A stretch of 64,000 nt of DNA from assembly GCF_024509525.1 (NCBI RefSeq), contig NZ_JAMWEM010000008.1:47780-111779 (forward strand). Direction: 5' to 3'. The DNA comes from Streptococcus suis. GTDB lineage: Bacteria; Bacillota; Bacilli; Lactobacillales; Streptococcaceae. Below are positions 1-7,386 of the stretch, in pieces. Position numbers and translations under genes: made by a program. Within the stretch, counting starts at the first letter, position 1, and each line of letters begins with the position of its first letter. Below the pieces are notes generated by a model. It did no database searches. It was not told the DNA's origin and worked only from the letters and a program-made list of their open reading frames with translations.

Positions 1-1
1 G

Positions 2-511
2 GTTTTCCAAATCCATAAAAACCAGTTTGACAACGAAATGAAGCGCTTGGAGTCTATCAAACTTAAGCCAATCAAGGAAACCAATGAAAAGGTTGTTGCT
101 ATGGGCTTCAAGTCTCTGACGGATGCCCTTACCGCCAAGGAATTCATGCGTCGTCCAGATGTGACTTACGCAGATGTAGTAGCCTTTATCGGCCCTGCGG
201 CAGAGGACTTGGATGCCAAGACCATTGAATTGATTGAAACAGAGGTCAAGTATGAAGGTTACATTGCCAAGGCCTTGGATCAGGTGGAGAAGATGAAACG
301 TATGGAAGAAAAACGCATTCCAGCTGACATCGACTGGGATGATATTGACTCTATTGCAACAGAGGCTCGTCAGAAATTCAAGCTGATTTCACCAGAAACC
401 ATTGGCCAGGCTAGTCGGATTTCCGGCGTCAATCCAGCCGATATCTCTATCCTCATGGTCTATCTGGAAGGACGGAGCCGTTCCATTTCTAAGCAACAAA
501 GTAGAAAGTAG
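2..511 (+). CDS. mnmG: tRNA uridine-5-carboxymethylaminomethyl modification enzyme MnmG (GidA), C-terminal part only
   Basis: The open frame runs in from the window edge, so the FAD-binding N-terminal part is outside. The visible ~170 residues match the helical C-terminal domain of MnmG: the DIDWDDIDSIATEARQKF stretch and the IGQASRISGVNPADISILMV stretch are family signatures. MnmG works with MnmE to modify the wobble uridine of several tRNAs, and this C-terminal domain contacts MnmE and tRNA. The gene ends in a basic Ser/Lys-rich tail. No clear terminator follows before the rpsD promoter. The ATG at 38 is internal to the gene and is not the start. Confidence 0.93.
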   Translation, partial: VFQIHKNQFDNEMKRLESIKLKPIKETNEKVVAMGFKSLTDALTAKEFMRRPDVTYADVVAFIGPAAEDLDAKTIELIETEVKYEGYIAKALDQVEKMKRMEEKRIPADIDWDDIDSIATEARQKFKLISPETIGQASRISGVNPADISILMVYLEGRSRSISKQQSRK

Positions 512-545
512 ATAGTAAGTAGAGAGATTTGATTTTACAAAATCC

Positions 546-574
546 TTTACAAAGGACTTTTTCTATGCTATACT
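546..574 (+). promoter_or_regulatory. rpsD promoter
   Basis: A -35 TTTACA (546-551), a 17-nt spacer and a -10 TATACT (569-574) form a good sigma-A promoter between mnmG and rpsD. Transcription would start near 581, leaving a leader of about 155 nt before rpsD. Confidence 0.7.
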
Positions 575-580
575 AACCTT

Positions 581-735
581 TGTGCGAAATAACAGCAGAG
601 CAAAATGAAGCTCGTCAACAGAAGGTCAGCAAGAAGAGTAATCGTTGCTGTTTCGATGAAGGCCTCCTGCACGAATCAGGTTTGCTTAAGTGGTTATTTC
701 CTACAGAATACTTATTTTTTAGGAGGACATAACAC
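581..735 (+). promoter_or_regulatory. structured 5' leader of rpsD, candidate S4 autoregulatory element
   Basis: The ~150-nt leader has long-range pairing. GAAATAAC (586-593) is complementary to GTTATTTC (693-700), which lies shortly before the AGGAGG ribosome binding site. AACAGC (591-596) can instead pair with GCTGTT (647-652), so the two helices compete for 591-593. In Bacillus, S4 represses its own mRNA through a structured leader, so a similar role is likely. No known Rfam shape was matched by eye. A 62-codon open frame inside the leader overlaps rpsD and is not protein-like. Confidence 0.45.
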
Positions 736-1347
736 ATGTCACGTTATACAGGACCATCTTGGAAACAAGCTCGTCGTCTTGGCTTGTCATTGACAGGTAC
801 AGGTAAAGAATTGGCACGTCGTAACTACGTACCAGGTCAACACGGACCAAACAACCGTTCTAAATTGTCAGAATACGGTTTGCAATTGGCTGAGAAACAA
901 AAATTGCGTTTCTCTTACGGTTTGGGTGAAAAACAATTCCGTAACTTGTTCGTACAAGCTACTAAAATCAAACAAGGTACTCTTGGTTTCAACTTCATGC
1001 TTCTTTTGGAGCGTCGTTTGGACAACGTTGTTTACCGTCTTGGTTTGGCAACTACTCGTCGTCAAGCACGTCAATTCGTAAACCACGGTCACATCCTTGT
1101 TGACGGCAAACGCGTTGATATCCCTTCATACCGCGTTGAAGTTGGTCAAGTGATCTCAGTTCGTGAGAAGTCAATCAAAGTTCCAGCTATCCTTGAAGCT
1201 GTTGAAGCAACTCTTGGCCGTCCAGCTTTCGTATCATTCGATGCTGAAAAGCTTGAAGGTTCATTGACTCGCTTGCCAGAACGCGACGAAATCAACCCAG
1301 AAATCAACGAAGCTCTTGTCGTAGAATTCTACAACAAAATGCTCTAA
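736..1347 (+). CDS. rpsD: 30S ribosomal protein S4
   Basis: The 203-residue product is full length for the Firmicute S4 without zinc cysteines. It opens with [20 protein letters not shown] and carries the S4 RNA-binding domain around residues 90-155 ([20 protein letters not shown], then the [18 protein letters not shown] stretch). S4 nucleates assembly of the 30S body by binding 16S rRNA and also acts as a translational repressor of its own mRNA. The start is fixed by AGGAGG eight to ten bases upstream. The gene is transcribed alone, with its own promoter, leader and terminator. Confidence 0.98.
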   Translation: MSRYTGPSWKQARRLGLSLTGTGKELARRNYVPGQHGPNNRSKLSEYGLQLAEKQKLRFSYGLGEKQFRNLFVQATKIKQGTLGFNFMLLLERRLDNVVYRLGLATTRRQARQFVNHGHILVDGKRVDIPSYRVEVGQVISVREKSIKVPAILEAVEATLGRPAFVSFDAEKLEGSLTRLPERDEINPEINEALVVEFYNKML

Positions 1348-1367
1348 TTTTAAGAAATATCTTACAG

Positions 1368-1392
1368 AAAGCCTACAACAGTGGGCTTTTTG
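1368..1392 (+). terminator. rpsD terminator
   Basis: AAAGCCTAC and GTGGGCTTT form a stem (one G-U pair) with a short loop, followed by a T run. It sits 20 nt after the rpsD stop. Confidence 0.75.
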
Positions 1393-1418
1393 CTATATGA
1401 AAAAAGGGGTTATCCCCT

Positions 1419-2729
1419 TTATTTTTGTGGCAAAATAATTTTCAGTTGGACCCAATTGTCCTCTTTGCTGAGCGTGAGGTTACCATCGTACTTGTTGACC
1501 ACAAATTCCATACTTTTTAAGCCGAAACCGTGGTAATCCTTATTGGATTTAGAGGTTGTCGGAAATTGACCTGTGGATAAGTCCAGGTCGGATTGGTCAT
1601 AATTATCCAGGCGAACGATGACAAACTGGCTATGCTTGGAAACTTTCAGGGTAATCAGACGCTGTTCGGGATTGGCAATTTTTTCCACAGCTTCAATCGC
1701 ATTGTCAATGGCATTTCCAAACAGGGCAGAAATGTCCATAACGTCCATGAAATGCAATAATTCTCCCTGTACAATGCAGGTAAAGTTAATATCATTTTGT
1801 AGGCAGTACTGATTTTTCTGGGTTAAAATGGTGTCCAAAACAGGATTGCCTGTTTCAATCTTGGCCTCAAATTGTTGGATATTGAGGGTCATCTCATCTA
1901 GGTACTGATTCTGTTTGGTCTTGTCTGCCTCCTGACGAATGATATAGAGCTGGTGCTTGAGGTCATGGGCTTTTCGGCTAATCAGCTCGCTGTTTTCCCG
2001 ATAGGCTTGGTACTGCTTATACTGGAGCTGGAAGATGTTATGGATAGAGGAGAGCTCCTGTCGCATATAGCGGTCATACTGCTGGGATTCCTGTGTCAAA
2101 AGGAGGAGAATACCAGATAGATTGACCGTTGTCCGTAGGATAAAAATAGAGGTCGAGTCTTGAAATTGCCGCGTACCAGATAAGATAAAGCCGATGTTAC
2201 TGAGGACAAAAATGGATAGAGAGGTAAAAATCGCCACCCAAACATCACGTTTTTCGATGATTTTATCCAGCTCTTCTAGGCTCATTTTTCGATTTTGCTG
2301 GTAGAATAGATAGAAGACAGCTGTGGCAATCACGCTCATCAGGCCAGCCTGCGACAAAAAGTTATCCACAGGTTGTTGATAAATGGTCAAGCAGTAGAGA
2401 TGCCAAGCGATAGAAGCTACCAACTCCGCTGCAATAAAGGCCTTGGCTGTCAGGTAGAGAGCTACTCCTTTCGTTCGCACCCCAAGCAGATAGATGGACA
2501 GATACATAAAGGCGATATTGAGGCCCATACCCAAGGTCCAAAAGAGGAGTGGAAAGGTCTCAGCCAGTAACTGAAGTGCAACCTGTCCCAGAAGAATCAG
2601 GCTGACCAGCCGTATTTTTTTCGGCCAGCTCATGTCAAGGAGCAAGGGAAAACAAACCAGTAGGCAGGCAATGGATTCAGCTAGTGCAGTATAGACGCGT
2701 GGAATATCTGGAAAAAGTGTAGCGGTCAT
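1419..2729 (-). CDS. GHKL sensor histidine kinase of the AgrC/ComD type
   Basis: The 436-residue protein has about six hydrophobic segments in residues 1-215, a cytoplasmic helix, then a HATPase_c domain of the GHKL type. The likely phosphoacceptor is His255 in SRKAHDLKHQLYIIR; the N box reads NAIDNAIEAV and a glycine-rich GFGLKS box follows near the C-terminus. This layout belongs to the HPK10 kinases that pair with LytTR response regulators and often sense peptides. Its start overlaps the end of the regulator gene by 4 bp (ATGA), so the two are translationally coupled. The nearest plausible targets are the divergent GH3 glycosidase genes. The signal is unknown, and no peptide-precursor gene is visible next to it. 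Confidence 0.9.
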   Translation of the reverse strand: MTATLFPDIPRVYTALAESIACLLVCFPLLLDMSWPKKIRLVSLILLGQVALQLLAETFPLLFWTLGMGLNIAFMYLSIYLLGVRTKGVALYLTAKAFIAAELVASIAWHLYCLTIYQQPVDNFLSQAGLMSVIATAVFYLFYQQNRKMSLEELDKIIEKRDVWVAIFTSLSIFVLSNIGFILSGTRQFQDSTSIFILRTTVNLSGILLLLTQESQQYDRYMRQELSSIHNIFQLQYKQYQAYRENSELISRKAHDLKHQLYIIRQEADKTKQNQYLDEMTLNIQQFEAKIETGNPVLDTILTQKNQYCLQNDINFTCIVQGELLHFMDVMDISALFGNAIDNAIEAVEKIANPEQRLITLKVSKHSQFVIVRLDNYDQSDLDLSTGQFPTTSKSNKDYHGFGLKSMEFVVNKYDGNLTLSKEDNWVQLKIILPQK

Positions 2730-3439
2730 AAAAGCGTATCTCCTACGTAGTTGGTGAGGGCAGTCATGAAGTCTTTCTTACGAGGGCGACTGATTGGCAG
2801 GGCTTCGCCTTTCAGATAGACCAGATTGCCCTCGACTTTTTCCACATGGGCTAGATTGACAATATAGCCGGAATTGGAACGAAAGAAGGTCTTGGGGTCG
2901 AGCAAGGGCTCTAGATTTTTCAAGGCATTGCTAGTCGTAATCACGTCCCTATCAGTATGGATATGTAGCTGGTGCCCCTGGCTTTCGATGTAGAGAATGT
3001 CGGATTGGGCTATCTTTACAGTGCTAGCCTTATGTTTGACATAGAGGAAGGCTTGTTCCCCTTCTTGACTAGGAAGTTTCCGCAGGATTTTCTTAAAATG
3101 CTCTTCAAAGACAAAATTGCTGAGCGGTTTGAGCAAGAAATCAATGGCTTCAACAGAATAGCCCTGAATAGCTACCTGGGAATGATTGGTCACAAAGACA
3201 ATCAGGACATCCTTATCCACAGCCCGAATCTTTTTGGCCGTGGTCATACCGTCCATAATTTCCATTTCGACATCTAGGTAGATGACATCGAACTGTTTCT
3301 GGTAGTCGCTGCTGATGTCAATTCCGTCATTAAAACAGCGAATCTCCACAGGCAGATTGCGGGCACGGCAGGCGGTTTGAATGTAGGTTTGCAATCGTTC
3401 TTGCTCAATTTTTTGGTCTTCTACAATGGCGATTTTCAT
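2726..3439 (-). CDS. LytTR-family response regulator
   Basis: The 237-residue protein has a receiver domain (1-120), with acidic residues after MKIAIVEDQ and the phospho-acceptor Asp56 in DVIYLDVEME. A LytTR DNA-binding domain follows at about 135-232, ending in the typical PISRPRKKDFMTALTNYV stretch. LytTR regulators bind as dimers to two direct repeats about one and a half to two helical turns apart. Such a pair lies in this gene's own divergent upstream region (3506-3537) and a matching pair lies before the second GH3 gene (7288-7319). It is upstream of and overlaps the kinase gene, so kinase and regulator form one operon. Confidence 0.93.
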   Translation of the reverse strand: MKIAIVEDQKIEQERLQTYIQTACRARNLPVEIRCFNDGIDISSDYQKQFDVIYLDVEMEIMDGMTTAKKIRAVDKDVLIVFVTNHSQVAIQGYSVEAIDFLLKPLSNFVFEEHFKKILRKLPSQEGEQAFLYVKHKASTVKIAQSDILYIESQGHQLHIHTDRDVITTSNALKNLEPLLDPKTFFRSNSGYIVNLAHVEKVEGNLVYLKGEALPISRPRKKDFMTALTNYVGDTLL

Positions 3440-3505
3440 AACGTGTCCTCCTTATTCTACCAGTATAGCAAAGATTTTATGAAAAAGTGAGTAAAAAATA
3501 CAAAT

Positions 3506-3537
3506 GCAAATTATGATGAAAAAATGACAGATTATGA
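3506..3537 (+). promoter_or_regulatory. probable LytTR operator before the first GH3 gene
   Basis: Direct repeats GCAAATTATGA (3506-3516) and ACAGATTATGA (3527-3537) start 21 bp apart. They are followed by GAAGAAAGGGTTTTC and a -10-like TTTGAT at 3564-3569 with no good -35, as expected of an activator-dependent promoter. The same arrangement recurs at 7288-7319. The site lies between the divergent regulator gene and the GH3 gene and could act on both. Confidence 0.6.
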
Positions 3538-3634
3538 AGAAAGGGTTTTCACGGACTATTCACTTTGATAAAGTAAGGGCAAGAAGGGAAAAGGCTTACA
3601 AAAGCTGATTCTAAAAAATTTTAGGAGGAGTCTT

Positions 3635-6544
3635 ATGAAGACTTGGAAAAAGAAAGGAGCTCTGTTGAGTGTGGCAGGAGCTCTGCTATTTGGAAACACT
3701 GCCTATGCAGATAGCTACCCTAGTAGCTATCAGTCCTGGGATGCTGTTGGGATTGCTAAAACAGTGCTCATTTGTGCTAGCGTAGCTATTGTCGGATTGC
3801 TGGGCTATGCAATCTATCGGGCTGTGCAACAGAAATCACTTGACACTAAGAAGAAAAAGTTTGGCTTTGGCCTCTTGGCTCTCTTGAGTATCATTATCGT
3901 TGGAGCTAACTATGCTGTTAATATGTTTGTCAATGTGATTGACACTTATTTTGCTCCCTCTTATGCAGATGCTGAGAAAATTGCAGAAGCAGAAGAAGTT
4001 TCTAAATCTCTGGTAACAACCATTCAAGAAGAAGGCACTGTCTTGCTTGAAAATAAAAATCAGACCCTCCCACTTGAAAAGTCATCTAAGATTAATGTCT
4101 TTGGTATTTCCTCTGTAGCCATTACTTACGGAGGATCTGGGTCAGGTGCTGCGGATGAGTCTAAAAACGTCAATCTGCAACAAGGTCTTGAAAATGCTGG
4201 TTTTGAAGTCAACAGTGAGTTGACCGATTTTTACACAGAAAATCTACCAGAAAAAGAAGGGACGAATATTTTCTCACTCAATGGTGGAGATTACAATATC
4301 TACGAGCCAACTCAAGATAAATACTCAGAGGAACTGCTAACAAACGCTAAGAACTTTTCTGATACAGCTGTGGTCGTGATTTCTCGTAATGGTGGCGAGG
4401 GTGCAGACCTTCCACAAAACATGGCAGAATACCAACAAGGAGAAAAGGATAAACATTATCTTGAACTCCAAGATGTTGAAAAAGCCATGTTGAAGACCGT
4501 GACAGAGAACTTTGACAAGGTTGTTGTCTTAGTCAACTCCTCAAATGCCATGGAACTTGGTTTCTTGGAAGATGCAGGTGTCGATGCGGCTCTCTGGATT
4601 GGCGGTCCTGGTTCAACTGGTTTGAACGGTGTAGCCAGTATCTTGGCAGGAGATGTCAACCCGTCTGGTCGCTTGGTTGATACCTATGCTTATGACTTGG
4701 AAAGCAATCCAACCTATTGGAATACAGGTGACTTCTCTTATACCAATATCACCTACGAAAAAACTCCATGGGGAGCAAAGGAGCCTCAAACCTTCAACTA
4801 TAAATTTGTTAACTACCAAGAAGGTATTTATCTAGGCTATCGCTACTATGAAACTCGCTTTGTCGACAATGCAACGGGTCAAGTAGATGAGGCAGCCTAT
4901 AATGCAACAGTGCAGTACCCATTTGGCTACGGTTTGAGCTATACAACATTTGACCAAGAAATCACCAGCATGAAAGAGAATGGTGACAAGATTGAGGTTA
5001 ATGTCAAGGTAACCAACACTGGTGATGTGGCTGGTAAAGAAGTTGCACAAGTTTATTACACTGCTCCATATACCGAAGGAGGCATTGAAAAATCCCATGT
5101 TGTTTTGGCTGGTTTTGACAAAACAGATGTACTTGAACCAGGACAAAGTGAAGAAATGACAATTTCCTTCGACCGTGATGATATGGCTTCTTACGACGAA
5201 AAAACTGAAAAAGCCTATGTCTTGGATGCAGGTGACTATCAAATCAAACTCATGAATAATGCTCATGACGTATTGGACTCAGAAACCTATACAGTTGACA
5301 GCAAGGAAGTCTTGAAGCAACGTTCATCTGATAAGGCTGAGGTGACCAATGCCTTTGAATACGCTGTTGGTGATGTCAAGTATGTAACTCGTGCGGATTG
5401 GGAAGGTACACTTCCAACTGAACGTACAAAAGATAAAGAAGCTAGCGAGCAGATCGCTACAGAAATCAATAATTCAAACTTCCGCATTGACGAGTCTTCA
5501 GAAACACCGATTGATACTGTAAAAACAGAGAATAATGGGCTTCGTTTAGTCGATTTGGTTGGTGCTGACTATGATGATGAACGTTGGGAACAATTAATTG
5601 CACAAATGTCTGTTGATGAAATGGTTAAGTTGATTGGTTACGGAGGTTACGCAACAGGAGCTGTCAAATCAATCGATAAACCAGCTGTTGTTGACTTGGA
5701 CGGACCTGCTGGTATCAACGGTATCTTCCAAGGTATCAAAGGTATCCAATATAACTCAGAAGTCGTTGTTGCATCAACTTGGAATACTGACTTGGCTGAA
5801 GAAATGGGTGATGCTTTTGCTAAAGAGGCATTGGCACACGGTATTGTTGGTCTATATGCCCCTGCAGTGAACATCCACCGCTCACCATTCTCAGGCCGTA
5901 ACTTCGAGTACTATTCAGAAGACCCACTGATTTCAGGTAAAATGGCAAGCTCACTGGTAGCAAAAGCTCTTGAAAATGGTGTCTATACTTTTACCAAACA
6001 CTTTGCCCTCAATGACCAAGAAGATAACCGAGAAGGTGTTGCAACATGGTCAAATGAACAAGCAATGCGTGAAATCTATCTAAAAGCCTTTGAAATTCCT
6101 GTCAAAGAAGGTGGAGCGACTGCTATTATGTCATCCTTTAACCGTATCGGTACCCTTTGGGCAGGCGGTAACGGAGACCTCTTGAATACAGTTCTTCGTG
6201 ACGAGTGGGGCTTCCGCGGTATGGTTATCACAGACTATGATGGTCAAGACTACATGAGTCCAGACCAAGCTATCCGTAACGGTGGCGACCTCATGTTGAC
6301 ACCAGTAGGGGATGTACCAACAGCAGCCTCAACAGGTACTGAAGAAGGTGTTGCAGCACTTCGTCGGGCAAGTAAGAACATCTTGTACACCGTTGCTCAT
6401 TCTGCAGCCTTTGACATCTACAAACCAAAAACAAAATGGTGGATTGTCGTATTAGTAGCAAGTAATATTGCCCTCATCGGCTTGACAGGTTTCGGTCTTG
6501 TCAAGCTGACAGGTAAGAAAAAAGAAGAGAAAGAAGTAGCATAG
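3635..6544 (+). CDS. membrane-anchored, domain-swapped GH3 family beta-glycosidase
   Basis: The 969-residue protein has a basic signal-like N-terminus ending near TAYADS, two further membrane segments (about 42-63 and 76-99) and a C-terminal membrane helix with a KKKEEKEVA tail, so it is anchored at both ends. The catalytic domains are in inverted order. The GH3 C-terminal alpha/beta sandwich comes first (about 115-440, with the acid/base candidate Glu255 in GGEGADLP). A fibronectin-III-like domain follows, and the TIM barrel is last (about 640-900, with the nucleophile candidate Asp867 in MVITDYDGQ). A few GH3 enzymes such as Ruminococcus albus beta-glucosidase have this order. RBS AGGAGG is 8 nt before the ATG. 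Substrate is unknown, a beta-glucoside being most likely. Confidence 0.9.
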   Translation: MKTWKKKGALLSVAGALLFGNTAYADSYPSSYQSWDAVGIAKTVLICASVAIVGLLGYAIYRAVQQKSLDTKKKKFGFGLLALLSIIIVGANYAVNMFVNVIDTYFAPSYADAEKIAEAEEVSKSLVTTIQEEGTVLLENKNQTLPLEKSSKINVFGISSVAITYGGSGSGAADESKNVNLQQGLENAGFEVNSELTDFYTENLPEKEGTNIFSLNGGDYNIYEPTQDKYSEELLTNAKNFSDTAVVVISRNGGEGADLPQNMAEYQQGEKDKHYLELQDVEKAMLKTVTENFDKVVVLVNSSNAMELGFLEDAGVDAALWIGGPGSTGLNGVASILAGDVNPSGRLVDTYAYDLESNPTYWNTGDFSYTNITYEKTPWGAKEPQTFNYKFVNYQEGIYLGYRYYETRFVDNATGQVDEAAYNATVQYPFGYGLSYTTFDQEITSMKENGDKIEVNVKVTNTGDVAGKEVAQVYYTAPYTEGGIEKSHVVLAGFDKTDVLEPGQSEEMTISFDRDDMASYDEKTEKAYVLDAGDYQIKLMNNAHDVLDSETYTVDSKEVLKQRSSDKAEVTNAFEYAVGDVKYVTRADWEGTLPTERTKDKEASEQIATEINNSNFRIDESSETPIDTVKTENNGLRLVDLVGADYDDERWEQLIAQMSVDEMVKLIGYGGYATGAVKSIDKPAVVDLDGPAGINGIFQGIKGIQYNSEVVVASTWNTDLAEEMGDAFAKEALAHGIVGLYAPAVNIHRSPFSGRNFEYYSEDPLISGKMASSLVAKALENGVYTFTKHFALNDQEDNREGVATWSNEQAMREIYLKAFEIPVKEGGATAIMSSFNRIGTLWAGGNGDLLNTVLRDEWGFRGMVITDYDGQDYMSPDQAIRNGGDLMLTPVGDVPTAASTGTEEGVAALRRASKNILYTVAHSAAFDIYKPKTKWWIVVLVASNIALIGLTGFGLVKLTGKKKEEKEVA

Positions 6545-6581
6545 CAAGGGGGCCTTCCCCCTTGTCTTTCAAGGAGACCGT

Positions 6582-7061
6582 ATGAAAGAATGGATTGCCA
6601 AACACCCAGACTTGTGGGAGTTTATCAAGTTTAATGTGTTATCAAACATCGCAACCATTACAAACTTCTGCGTTCTTTGGCTGTCAACCAATTTCCTCTT
6701 TACAGCCCTGTCAAGTCAGCCATTTCACTGGTTTATCTTTCACTATTCCGTAGAAAATGGCGGTTTGAACGGCTTCCTCTCCTTCCTATTGGCCTATGTA
6801 GCGGCACAGATTGTCAACTATATCGTCCAAAGGAAGTTGGTATTTGGAGCAGAAAATGATATTTCCAAAACCCTCCATTGGTATATCTTGACTGTTCTGG
6901 TTGCAGGAATTTTGTCCATCGTGCTGCCGCCTTACACCACTCAACTCTTTACATCTTGGGGCTTGAGCTTGGGTTGGGCACAGACCGCGGCCAACTGGGT
7001 CAATATCTTTGTCCAAGTGGCTGTTAACTATCCGATGATGAAGTTTGTAATCATGAAATAA
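6582..7061 (+). CDS. GtrA-like family membrane protein
   Basis: The 159-residue protein has four hydrophobic helices and the GtrA-family opening (LWEFIKFNVLSNIATITNFCVLW split across the first helix). Members are thought to carry lipid-linked sugars across the membrane or support glycosylation of surface polymers. It starts 37 nt after the GH3 gene behind AAGGAG and is probably cotranscribed with it. A GT2 glycosyltransferase lies 2.8 kb downstream, which fits a surface-glycan role. The stop codon is directly abutted by a BOX-like repeat, and a terminator follows at 7255-7286. Confidence 0.85.
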   Translation: MKEWIAKHPDLWEFIKFNVLSNIATITNFCVLWLSTNFLFTALSSQPFHWFIFHYSVENGGLNGFLSFLLAYVAAQIVNYIVQRKLVFGAENDISKTLHWYILTVLVAGILSIVLPPYTTQLFTSWGLSLGWAQTAANWVNIFVQVAVNYPMMKFVIMK

Positions 7062-7239
7062 TACTCTTCGAAAATCAAACTCAGCCCTTGTTGACTTGAT
7101 TTGATGAGTGGAAAGCTCCAGTGGAGGTTTCCAGCCTGTCGCTTGACAATAATAAAGCGACAGAGTTCTATCTCCCGCCTCTAATAGTCTGTTCTCAGAC
7201 TGTTGGAGCTAGACTGATTTTGATTTTCATTGAGTATAA
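7061..7239. repeat. BOX-like intergenic repeat
   Basis: The left end ATACTCTTCGAAAATCAAAC resembles pneumococcal boxA and the right end TGATTTTCATTGAGTATAA resembles boxC; the termini are imperfect inverted repeats. A second element with the same ends lies at 53443-53699, with a different, longer core. The repeat begins at the last base of the GtrA stop codon. Confidence 0.75.
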
Positions 7240-7254
7240 GAAGTAATAAGAGCG

Positions 7255-7286
7255 ATCTCCCTAGTATTTTCTGGGGAGATTTTTTT
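7255..7286 (+). terminator. terminator between the GtrA gene and the second GH3 gene
   Basis: ATCTCCCTAG and CTGGGGAGAT form a stem followed by seven T. It ends two bases before the second LytTR-type site, so the second GH3 gene needs its own promoter. Confidence 0.8.
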
Positions 7287-7287
7287 G

Positions 7288-7356
7288 GCAAATTATGCCT
7301 GAAATCATGCAAATTATGAAGAAAGCGTTTTAATTGTATGTTTGGTCTGATATGAT
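7288..7356 (+). promoter_or_regulatory. probable LytTR operator and promoter of the second GH3 gene
   Basis: Direct repeats GCAAATTATGC (7288-7298) and GCAAATTATGA (7309-7319) start 21 bp apart. Then comes GAAGAAAGCGTTTTA and a -10 TATGAT at 7351-7356, with only a weak -35 (TTTTAA, 7328-7333). The spacing and the downstream GAAGAAAG-GTTTT block are shared with 3506-3550. Confidence 0.6.
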
Positions 7357-7386
7357 AAGGGTAATAAATAGAGCGAGGAAACAAGC

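Noticed and set aside
605..793. 62-codon ORF in the rpsD leader
   Set aside because: It overlaps rpsD in another frame, has no ribosome binding site and lies in a structured leader.
3536..3551. CcpA cre site in the GH3 promoters (GAAAG-GTTTT)
   Set aside because: The core CG is broken in one copy and the outer TG is missing in both; the block is better explained as part of the shared LytTR promoter.
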